The notes under the pieces are model-generated. The model saw only the letters and a program-made list of their open reading frames with translations, had not been told where the DNA came from and ran no database searches. Positions 20,645 to 31,598 of a stretch of DNA of 64,000 nt are shown here, piece by piece (positions within the stretch are counted from its first letter, which is position 1; each line of letters begins with the position of its first letter). A program made the translations under genes and the position numbers. Source of the stretch: Thunnus maccoyii (Eukaryota; Chordata; Actinopteri; Scombriformes; Scombridae); contig NC_056542.1 in the NCBI RefSeq assembly GCF_910596095.1, positions 28,650,957 to 28,714,956 on the forward strand, read 5' to 3'.

Positions 20645-23600
20645 TCATTTCTTCTTCTTCTTTCCTTCCTTCTTCTTCTTGCCTTTCTTGCCCTCCTCTG
20701 CTTTTTTAAAACTGCCGAGGCCTCTGCGCACCATGCAGCCTCTCCACCAGGCCTGCATCTGCAGGGTCAAAGGTCACAGGTGATAAATAACCCAACACAA
20801 CAGTGGATCAGACAGAGCACGAAACATGTTAGTAAGGCTCATGGATCTGTGTCCTAATTGGATGTTATTACCTTGGTAGCAGCTCTGGCCTCTGCTTGCT
20901 GTTGGCGCAGTTTCTCCTGCTCCTCCCTGTCCTCCACCACCATCTGCTCCATCTCCCTGTACTGAACACACATCAGCATCTCATTAATGTTCATCTAATA
21001 GTGACTGTGCATCCTGTTCAGCACCTGTTCACTGTGTCTTGTTCAACATGGTGAGCTGTTCACCTTCCTCCTCATCTCCATCAGTTTGTCCAAAATCACC
21101 GTTCTTTTGCAGCGCACATTGTTGAGCTGCTGCTCCTTCTCCTGCAGCATCTGCTTCGTGCGCTGCTGCCACTGCTGCAGCTGCTGCTGCAACTCCTGAT
21201 CAACAACAACAACAACAACAAGATTAGTTGCTGCTGCAGTGCTAACATAATAATAGTAGCTTAATAAGAATCCAGCTGAACTGTAACTTGCTGCGTGCCA
21301 AGTTGAACCTGACTGTAGAAATGAGCACAGATGCAGCTGAGCCACAACTAAACTGGATGTACTGGGGATTCAGAGGAACATTGCATTAATGATGCTGTAC
21401 ATTCATAACTCACTGAAAATGGTATTTAGGAAAACTGGTTTAAGCTTTCTGCTTTCAGTGGAACAATATACAGTGTGTTTTTAATATAGATATACTCTAG
21501 TTACACTTTTGATTAACACAAAAGCAATTTTTTATCAATCCATCCTTTTATACAAATGTAAAACATATCACGGATGATTTTTCCCCAGCAGTAATAACTC
21601 TACACTCTACTGTAGAATCAAATCTGCAGAATCTGTGAAATATATTAGCTTACATTGAAATTTCAACTGGAATTGGTCCCACAATACTGCTTACAATAAG
21701 TGACTTACAATCTCAGGTGACCACACAATTGATGTGTCTCACCTGCCTAATGACAAATTTATTGCATGTCCTCCTAGCAGATGCTGGACTTGTGTCTACT
21801 TGCTATGAAATGGCCTCCTCATTCTGTCAGATATGGTCAGATGTGGTGATATTGGTGTCAAAATGAAATGATGCAGAAGTGACACCTTTTAAATGATACA
21901 ATTACATCAGTCACAACTGGTGATAGTGTTGCTTTCATGGTTAAAGATTTGAACTTTTAGATATTAATAATTGAGCTGTGTGGGAGAAGCACAGCTGTTA
22001 TTAATAGCATTAACGATGACTGGCTTTGCTCCATTCAAGTGTCCCAGTAAGCCATGACAGTGTGACAGTGAGCCAGCATGAACAATACCAGGACCTTGAA
22101 ACTGAAGCAGCTAAATGGATTTCAGCCATCATTCATTTTACTATTTACACCTGTGCTTTTCCTACTGTGATATGTCAAAATGTCCTCCATGAAACAATCC
22201 TATTACACTCAAGTCTAGTCTTAGTTAAATTATGTCTGTAGACCTGTAGTGGCATTTAGGTGATTTCTACACAATACAACATCTGGGTTTTAACTGAACC
22301 ACAAGTGCACTTAAACCACAGCCACGTCATTTTGTTACACCTAAACCTTAAACTGCAGCTAAGCCAATACCAGACAAGCAGCCCCAAGAGCAACAATTAC
22401 ATAACAACAATGGTCAGATGTTATTAATTGCTGTACCAACCTCATGTCGATTCTGCAGAAATTTGTGCGACTCCTCATGAATTCTCACCTCCTCCTTAAA
22501 CTGTTTTTTCAGCAGCTGAGAAAGAGAGCAGAGGACATCCTTTGGACTACATTGAACTCTAACTATCTCTAACCTAAATGGAGATTTGTTACTTTGAAAG
22601 TGTAACCCACACTGGACTGTTGGACCCACCTCCAGCTGGTCTTCTAGCAGCTTCTCAGCTTGGCTCGTCTCTTTTTCTGTCTTCTGGAACTGCAGCTCAA
22701 AGTCCTTCTCCACAAGCTTATTCTTGTTTTTTGTCTTCGATGGCTGCTCTTTCAGCTTTTGTGTCAGGTCTTTGGTGAGCTGCTGCATGTCATGAGGAGA
22801 GGGGAAAGTATTGTGCGTTTGATTTTGTACTCAATTAAAGGGTCAGTTCACCCCAATTAAAAGATTCTCACTCACCCCTAACAACCACTAATGTGGACAG
22901 TTTTTAGTTCTTGGATTTGCTTTCAGTGTCTCACCTTCAGTTTCTCAATTTTCTGTTGGAGCTCCTCTTCTTGCCTCTGTACATATTGTTTTCTACGCTC
23001 CAGCTCTCTCTTTGTCTCTCTGACAGCGAGACATTCACATTAATGATACAACACAGACTTCCTTGCTTTCTTTCTTCTACACCCCTGTAACACCCCTCTG
23101 TTCTCAGAAATCACACCACATTGTTTCCAGTAAATTTACTTTTCCAGTTATGTACTCTTATTATGATTAAGATTAGTGTTATTGTTTCCATATAATGTAG
23201 TAAGGAACCTTCTCATGTTCTCAGCCATCTTCTTCTGCTCCGCTTCCTCCACCACTTGCAGCAGACAGCTGAAACTCTGCTTTTCCTCCAGCTCTAAATA
23301 TAACTTGGACACCTGCTGTGATATATATTGACTGCAGAGAGGAGGGGGGGGGGCAGGCAAAGGCAGAATCACACTCTGACTGAAGACTAAATCATACTCA
23401 AATTTATGATTTAAAAATCCTATCAACAAAGCCAAATTTAGTCAACACAGTAGCTGTCTGTACTCACCAGTCTCGTTTCAGCTTGGTCACTCTGGCTTCC
23501 TCCTAAACACACACACACACACATTTAATACAGTATTTTAGTCAATACATTTTTTTTACACTGAGTTAATGAAATGGAAAATAATCTGTAATAAAAACAT

Positions 23601-24219
23601 TCACACCATCATCAGATCAAAGCAGCAGACAGCAGCTGTCTGCCAGCAGCTGTCTGACAGATGTTCCTCACAGTAAAGTCACCTGTGCTGCTGCACTGCT
23701 GCGCTCCCTGCTCATCTGCACTGTCAGAGCATGCCCCAGTATGTCCAACTGGTCTGAACAATCCTCCAGTACAGCTGCCAGTCTGAGACTCTGAATCCGG
23801 GACAAAGACATCTGTCGGACGCAGTAGTGAGAAAGAATTATTCAGATTTTACGGAAAGACCAGTGAGTTTCACACTGTGATTTTCATGTAGGTGCAGGCA
23901 AGGTACCATCCCAACTTGGGAACTTGTGACGTGCATTTACATTTCCCAAGTTTTGACATAGCTTTAATAGCTAATTAAAATGCTGAATTTACTATTTTCA
24001 GACTATAAATAGAACTGCTGTATTTCATAAGGCACGTGGTTTCATCATTAACCAAAGTATCATCAAACTAGGAGATATTTACAATGGCGTCTGGTGTAGT
24101 GAACAGTTAAGAACATTACTGTAACTGTAGCACGGTATTAACTTTCCATTTCAAGTCACAGGAAGAAACAATATCAACTGTAAGAGATAAAAACAGTCAC
24201 TCACTTCACTTCTCTCCAT
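20645..24219 (-). CDS. iqcg: Dynein regulatory complex subunit 9 (IQ motif-containing protein G)
   Basis: Ten exons (minus, 5' to 3'): 24205-24219, 23683-23811, 23468-23502, 23209-23331, 22935-23019, 22630-22782, 22441-22515, 21064-21195, 20872-20961, 20645-20758. They join in frame to 951 nt, 316 residues. The N-terminal RLAAVLEDCSDQLDILGHAL matches the conserved IQCG segment. Most of the rest is charged coiled coil (ELERRKQYVQRQEEELQQKI, EMEQMVVEDREEQEKLRQQQ). Residues 280-292 are an IQ motif (MQAWWRGCMVRR) that binds calmodulin in the family, followed by a Lys/Gly-rich tail ending KKKK. DRC9 is a nexin-dynein regulatory complex subunit controlling dynein in motile cilia and flagella. The protein is over 100 residues shorter than the roughly 440-residue human form as I remember it, mainly before the coiled coil. 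The donor at 23209 (GTTCCT) is weak but is needed for the frame. Confidence 0.93.
21985..22165 (+). repeat. Dispersed repeat copy A
   Basis: TTCAAGTGTCCCAGTAAG, CATGACAGTGTGACAGTGAG, CTGAAGCAGCTAAAT and CAGCCATCATTCATTTTA all recur, reverse-complemented, at 41690-41935. It lies in an iqcg intron. It has no coding signature; the class is unknown. Confidence 0.8.
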
Positions 24220-24290
24220 AGCAATCACAAAACATAGTTTATCCTTGTAAAACACAGCAACTGTTAGCCCGAAAGCTTGACAGTTTACAT

Positions 24291-24304
24291 GTTACTATGG
24301 TAAC
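24291..24304. promoter_or_regulatory. iqcg: RFX X-box-like palindrome upstream of iqcg
   Basis: GTTACTATGGTAAC is a near-perfect palindrome fitting the X-box bound by RFX factors (GTNRCC, spacer, RGYAAC type; one position deviates). It starts 72 bases upstream of the iqcg ATG. X-boxes at this distance are typical of motile-cilium genes regulated by RFX2/3 with FOXJ1. Confidence 0.65.
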
Positions 24305-25380
24305 GCAGCCTTTGGGCTTGTTGTTTTTTTGTTATTTTTTGCAACTTTATTGAAACAGAAATAACATGACATGACAGACAGCAGTACTGGGTGTATAAAA
24401 AAGTTTCAATATATACAAAAATTAAAAGTCTGAAAAAGGACAACAGAATGATGTATGGATGGATGAACAGTTTCTAGATGTTCAGCCCATATATTCTTGC
24501 GGTCACTTTCATTACCGTGCTGCCTGTATTCAAAATTCATGCACTGATTTCATTTGATAGATGTCTGTCTTTTAGAGAGCCGTGTCCAACCCTCCACAGC
24601 TGTATTTACTCACTTTATTCTCTTATTTATTTTTGACACATACAGTATATATAAGACCAATCTGGTTTAGGTACCTCTTCCATCATTTTTATTTCTCATT
24701 TGTACATATATGTAATTATGTGCATACAAATGAGCAATAAAAATGATGGAAGGTGAGCTTTATATGTGTGTGAGTGTGTGTGTGTTAAAGTTAAAGATTC
24801 CCTCCAGTCATGTAAAAGCCATATAAAATAAAATAAAACTCTGCTTGGGACAATGATATGTGTCTGATATGGTTTTTCCACAAAAAATGATAATTGCCAC
24901 TTTTAAATCCTTAAGATGGCCTCTACTCCTTCTCTTTCATTAAAAGTTCCAGAATCTATTAATATGCAAATATTTTTCATTTCAGAAGTTTAACTGCTGG
25001 ATACAAGATGTCTCCTGCTTCACTGAAAAGTCCATTCTCAGGGTTTGTGCACTGGAGGCTTGAAGTTTCCACAACACACTTGTGTAAGTTGCATACCGGA
25101 CCCGGATTGGCTTTCAAACTAGTTGTGTTGTCACAAATCCTGCTTGTAGACCCACCCCTAAAAACAAGATTTTCAATGAGATCAGAGAAACGTTCCACCT
25201 TCAGCAGATGATTTAAGGCCACTTTTCCAGCCAATGACAGTATTTAGAGGATCTCTCCTGGGTCTCAGGTCTTCATATTCTGACCTACTTGGAGACACAT
25301 TGGAAGCTGTTCCGAGAGGGAAAAAATCTTTTTGAAAATACAGTTTGAAATAAAAGACAAAGAAGATACAGAGACTTTGG
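24305..25380. other. Intergenic between iqcg and spire1
   Basis: Holds part of the iqcg promoter, a T-rich segment and a repeat (24787-25225). No gene is supported. Confidence 0.5.
24787..25225. repeat. Dispersed repeat with a second copy at 30918-31335
   Basis: Shared words in the same order include AAAGATTCCCTCCAG/AAAGATCCCCTCCAG, ATGGTTTTTCCACAAAAAA/ATGATTTTTCCACAAAAAA, ATATGCAAATATT/ATATGCAGATATT, CACACTTGTGTAAGTTGCATAC and GTCACAAATC. No open frame. Class unknown. Confidence 0.75.
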
Positions 25381-27581
25381 TCAGGTATTGCATCAGTGTT
25401 TATTGATGTAGTCATCATTTGTCGCACTCTCTGCAAGGAGTTACAGCTTGAAGGTAATACTGACTGAAGGTATAAAGCTACACCGTAGTACATGCATGAT
25501 GCTGTCACACTGTGAGGTTTCTTCTGTGGACGTCCCACTCCTCCCCTTCACTATTACCTGAACACACTGTACTAGGATAGTATTTTCTCTCAGAGACACA
25601 GATCTACAGCAGTCTCTGTCGATATATCATCGAGGCAACACAGATCTCATCTACGAACAAACCCTTAGAAAGAAAGTATGTACAGTAACAGTAGATGACT
25701 GTTCAACATATGAGTGTGACCATGAAAGGCATTTTTAAGGCAGAAACATCTTGGGAGGAAGATGAGGAATGTGATGTACAATAAAACACATATCCAGGCC
25801 ACATGTCAGGTATTTCTTCTTACCTATGAGACTCTGGATGACAAAGGAAAATCATAAAGGCATTATATTATGACTTATTGTACGTGTCGAACAGCAGAGC
25901 AGGACAGTATGTTTCTTTTTGTTGTTGACTGTACAGTGACCTGGGTTTCTTTAACTGTACATCTGTACAAAAACATGAAAATTAGACATTTTATTCTTAT
26001 CATTATTCACACGATGCAAACACAAGTCAGGAACTTAATGTAGTAAAAACCGAAGTAAATATACTATAGAATATTTATTTGACATGATGCTAATTGCTCC
26101 TTTTGAAGTAATATCTTCAAATCCAAGCAAAGAGTTCACTATGTACTTGTCAACTCAAAATTACATTTAAAAATGCAAAAATTAAAAGGCAAGTCTGAAA
26201 TATCCTACACATAGCGTTGCAGGCCATTATGTTTCCGTCCCTGCTTCTGTGCACATCTGAGTGATGCAAGTAAATAATGGTTGTAAATGAACATATAGTA
26301 TGAATATATGGTTAGAAATTGTGCTTTAAAAGCCCTGAAAACCTATTTTCTCAACCAGTTCCATGTGAACGCAACTTCTCTGTCAAAGTTACAGTTTTTG
26401 TTATTTCACATGAGAGATTTCTGTATTTTTTCTGGTGCTCTTGTCACTGGTTTGAATTGGGCAGGGCTGGAAACAGCTGGAAACATGTGATGTCATGTAT
26501 TTTCATGCACCAATCATAACTGTTAACAGACCACTGTCAATCAAATCTGATCAAACCACATCCACACAGTCCTGATGAAGCAGATTAGCTGACTTCTTAA
26601 GAATGTATGAACTTTAAATTTTAGTGTGGCTTATTTTGACATGAATATTTAATCTATATAGAGAAATTCCTAAGATTTGAAAGCACATTTTCAGGAGTAA
26701 TAATAAGCAGGGGTCAGTCCAGTTTGTTACATCATTTTGTTGCAAGACCGCTGCAAACATACATCAGGGGAAAAGACTTTTGGGGGGTAAAGGGGCTAAC
26801 AAAGAGATGAGACATTATTTGGCACTAAACCTGCATAAAAACAGATGATTTTCTCAATGTGGTGTAATCTGTGGTGATAAAACTTATATGTTGGGAAACT
26901 TTACCCCTGATTCCCCCCACAAAAACAGAAGCATGCCTTCAGGTGTGCTTGGTAAAGGGGAACATGGGGGGAAAGCCTCAAACTGGGGATGACTTTTCAT
27001 TGAACAATCATTTACTGTACAGACAAGTGTATAAAAAACTAAATAAAAAATTAAAAACCCATACAGCTTAATATTCCACATCTTATTGTCACGCTTCGCA
27101 ACATGATTTCTCTGCAGGCCTTGTGTCTCCTGCAGTGTCAGTGCCTGAGGGAGTCAAACACACATCAGTCTTCTGTCTTGTGCTTATTGATTTTAATGTG
27201 AGTTGGGGTGGACCACGCTGTTGTGCCATAAGAGGGGAGGGAAGTCATTCCATTTTGAGGCATTGTCATTAGTCATCAGCTCAGTTCTTGTCTTTTTCAA
27301 AAGTCTGTGAGCAGAGATTAAATGATCATCTATGATATGATAAAAAAAATGATTGGTAGATCTACATTATGCTGTTGTCTGGAGGAGCTGTACATGATGA
27401 TCAGGACACAGCAACAAAAACCACACTGTCCACCACAGAGGTTCATATCAGCCATGCTGACAGCTTTATCTGACTTAAGTATACAGTACATGTACAGTAA
27501 GATCATATCCAGAGTTGAGTCTTTATATAATTCTGCCATTGGAGCTGGAAGCAGTCAGAGAGACAGATAGAGAGAAGCAGT
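25380..27581 (-). other. spire1: Probable 3' UTR of spire1
   Basis: Minus-strand sequence after the spire1 TAA. Only short frames without family similarity occur. The boundary depends on the AATAAA at 25399-25404. Confidence 0.4.
25399..25404 (-). terminator. spire1: Candidate polyadenylation signal of spire1
   Basis: AATAAA on the minus strand, about 2.2 kb past the spire1 stop. This would give a long 3' UTR (25380-27581) with no other gene visible in it. Confidence 0.4.
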
Positions 27582-29787
27582 TTAGATCTCCTTGATTGTT
27601 CGTTCAGAGGGCCGGTACTCCTCCCTTCCTTTAGGGGAGGACATGTAGAAGGACTGGGTCTTGCGTTTTAAGCGAGCCCGCTTGGTGGCCAGAGACAGAC
27701 TGTGCTTGCTGGAGGCGATAATGTCAGAGATGAACTTCTTGCAGTCCACACACACCTCCATGGTGGCCCAGTCCTCCGTCAGCTCAGAGGGAAGCTCTAG
27801 TTCTTCATGAGACTTTAAAGAGCCGTGCTTCGAAAACCTAAACAGAACAGAAACAATTGTGCCTTTTGAAAATACATCCATTGTATTGATTTGGAGGAAT
27901 AAATCTCGTAGACAGATATCTCAGAACCTGAGCAACTGAAACCAAAACTATCTGCATAGCTAGATACCACTGGGGTGTGAAATATATATGTGCCACTAAA
28001 TCACTCCAAATGCTGCAACTGTCAAAACATACACAAAAGGTGCAATCACAAACAATGAAGGAAATGCAAACCCAAACACAGAACTGTGCAGCAGGAGAAG
28101 AAACATGGGGTTGTAGAGAAATGCTGTACAAGAGGGTGGCAGCATAATCAAAGTGACATTGAACTAAAATAATCATTTAACATGGCTTGTAAGAATATTA
28201 GGATGTTGACATGCCAACTGTAAGCATGTGTAATATGCTGATGTTTGCAAAATCTATACCTTAGTACTGCTGCGGCTGACAGATTACAGTTGGTGTTGAC
28301 AAAGTGTAGCTATGACTATGTACACCTGAGGCCGACAGAGTGAAAGAATAACAAATGTGGCTCCCTAAATATCCATCCAACAACTTTAATTTTTGGTGTG
28401 CAATGAGAATGACAGACTCACTACTTTTGTGGCAGTAGACTTATAGTCTTTGTGTCTTTTACTGGCTCTATTTATCTTCCAACTGATTAGTTTTTCTATT
28501 TTTTTGGTGTTACATGTTTAAACATTTATCTGTTTCCTATGTCCCCCATAAAACATTTCATATTTTCCACTCAAACATCTCCAAATTGACCTCCGTGTTC
28601 ATATCAGAACGAGATGAACATACTGTATCTATCGGATACTTCAATGGCGAAACGTTGTGTGCAACAAGCACGTCATTACTTCCTGATCTTGAAATAGTAC
28701 TTTCATCCACTAGATGTCAGTAACAGTTTTCTGAAAGTCCAAAGATGCAAACTGTATGTGTCATCCAGGTGAGGAGGACAGGTTGTCCCCAAGCAGCAAC
28801 TACCATGACTGAACGCCTTCACTGTTTGTATTTGTCTTCATATTTTCATTTCATGATTAGGAGCACATGTATGTGCTTTTTACACTTTGAATATTCTTGA
28901 GTATTTGCAGCATTTAGAGCACATTTCTATAAATACTTATGCTTTTACTCTTATAAGTGTTTTGATTTCACGGGCTACCATACATATATCAAACAAATTT
29001 CCTACAGCAGAGATAATCTGCATTATCTTTATCCACATCAGGACATAAGAGACTGAACAGTGCTGCCTGGTGATCTTACTTGGACATGGTCTTGTGAATG
29101 CTTTGGCGCCGTGGGCTGCTGGAGGATTTCTCTGATTTAGCTGCTGCTGCTCCGGAAGCTTTTCCAGCTCCTTTAGATGCTCCTGTTGTTGCTTCTTTCA
29201 AAGAAGGGGACGCTGCAGCTCCTCCCGCTGCTGACGGCCTCGGCTCTCCAGCCACAGAGAGTCCCTGTCCTACAGCAGACATGGCATTTATCCTGTCCCT
29301 GGGAAGAGTGTTTGTTGAACCGATGGAGTAAATGGGCAAGCTGGAATAGGGTTTGGAAGGCAGCCGCATCTGTTAGAAAGAGAAGGAATGAATGTAAATA
29401 AGTAGCCTTTTTTGAAACCTCAGATGTTGTAACTTCACTTCTAAATTCAGAGAGATGTTAGGTTTTTAGATTTCAAGTTGCTTCTTAATACAGATTAATG
29501 ATGCAAAAAAGGGGAGGTATCTTTGACAGCATCAGGAATACAATAAGACTGTAATAATGTTTTAACTGATCCAATTAATTCTATATGACTTACCTTTTTG
29601 CAGCACTGTGAACACACAGGCCTGAAAAGAGAAAAGAAGTGGTGAATGAAAGCAATTTTTTTTCTTAGATGATCTGAATAATTAATATTGAATCTAAGAT
29701 GCAGAAGTTGTTTTACTTTTTGCAAAACTGGCAGATGTAGGACCAGGTGAAAAGGGAAAACCTTTTGGTTCGACAACAGAAGCAAAG
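27582..29787 (-). CDS. spire1: spire1 FYVE-type zinc finger and C-terminus (four exons)
   Basis: 29717-29787 encodes [23 protein letters not shown]; 29594-29621 is a 28-nt micro-exon (PVCSQCCKK); 29080-29369 encodes [17 protein letters not shown] and a low-complexity Ala/Gly/Ser insert typical of the variable FYVE insertion loop; 27582-27837 encodes [13 protein letters not shown] and the conserved [17 protein letters not shown] tail, ending ERTIKEI. Confidence 0.94.
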
Positions 29788-31562
29788 CTGCAAGAGAAAA
29801 TAGGAAGACATTCGACTCAAACAAAAATAAATGAATGCAAACATTAAACATATTTGTTATAATGTATTGAACAAAATAAATCTTTCAGAGTTTTATACTG
29901 TAAACAGTGTGATACAAGCAACATGTTTCATAAAGGAGGATGTTACCTTTCCCTTCTTCATAGCATTGTAGATATCTTTATACTGCTGGAACTTCTCCAG
30001 CTCTGCCTTAACCAGTACCTGTCGGATGTGCATCACCTCCTCCACCGTCAGAGACAAGCACTCTACAGGGAAACAGAACTCCTCCTGCAAATACACACAC
30101 ACACACATATAAACACACAAGTACAGACACACAACAGTGAGTGACCTTGGCAACAGCCGGTTCAACACAGTGTTTATCATTCAGCACACACACAGCTGCC
30201 CCTCTGCACCTTTCAGAGAAGCCTGTGTGGGATCAGGCTCCATTTGGGTCATTAAAATGTTCTCATTATTCTGTGAAGAAAACAGCAGATTCAGAGAGGG
30301 CTCGTGATGTGTAAACAACCTGAGTGATGGGAAAACATGGTTCCAGCAGGGAACTGATTTTCTCTTAAAGTACCATTTCAGCGTGACTGGATTTTTCTTT
30401 TTTTTTTTTTACCATCTCAATATTTTCTGTAACCATTTATACCGAAGTACAATGTTTTATTATCGTAGAGAATATGTAGTGTTTCCCTTTGATATAGTTT
30501 CTTCTGGATAAATATTCTGAAACTGTCTAAACACTAACTCTCAGTAAAGAGGAAGACAAAATATTTGAGCCATAATTGTGTATTAATGGTTTTAATTGAT
30601 GATTATTGCTGGTGGAAGCATTGTGCTTTGGTTTGTGTGTTGGCATGACTGGGTATTGATTGAATGTTGGCAGGTCAAAAACCTACTTTCAGAGAACATC
30701 AGTTGGTTTATAATAATAAAAAGATTACTGGGACTTCTTTTTAAAGGGGAGTGCCACTGATTCTACACACATATATATACTAATACAGTGTAATGTGTCC
30801 CACACCAGCTGTCCGACACTACCACAGTGACTTATATAAAAAAAATGACATCTAGAAAGCATCAGCACATTTTTGTGTGAATTGGTGTGTTTTCTATTGC
30901 TATCTAAGTTGCTGAGATACTTAAAGATCCCCTCCAGATATATTTTATGACGTACAAGTGTTCTTCTTTGAATAGTAATTTGTGTCTGCTATGATTTTTC
31001 CACAAAAAAAGTTAGAAACCTTGTTAGCTGTTGTTTCATTACCTTGTTAGAAATTCTTAAAACAATATCTCCTTCTTCTCCCCCACTGAAAAATCGAGAT
31101 TATTATAGAATATGCAGATATTGTTCATTTCACATCAAGTTTCACATCACACTTGTGTAAGTTGCATACTAGTTCTGATGTCACAAATCATGCTCGTAGG
31201 TACACGTCAGGGGGGTAGATCTTGTTGGTAAACTCAGATTTAAGTTGAGCACATACATCAGTCTGCACAGTGACGATCAAACATCAGTCAAGTAACAGAA
31301 AGCAAAACACATTTTTGAGTGGAGGGGGACTTTAACATCTACCCTCCTGTCATTAGGGTGTGGTACAGCCTAAAGTAGGAGGATGACTGGAGTGGTGTAA
31401 GCAGCATCAATACAGTATACATCCATTTGTTATCACATGACCAAAGTTCCAAACTTAGGTCACATGATAACAACTGAGCAAACTGTGAGATGCAGGTGAA
31501 AACTCTGGAAAAAAAACTATGGACCTTGTGTCAAGAATGAACATTGAACAACATCCAATACT

Positions 31563-31598
<36 letters not shown>

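Noticed and set aside
29098-29401. Plus-strand frames over the Ala/Ser-rich exon
   Set aside because: Antisense of the spire1 low-complexity FYVE insert.
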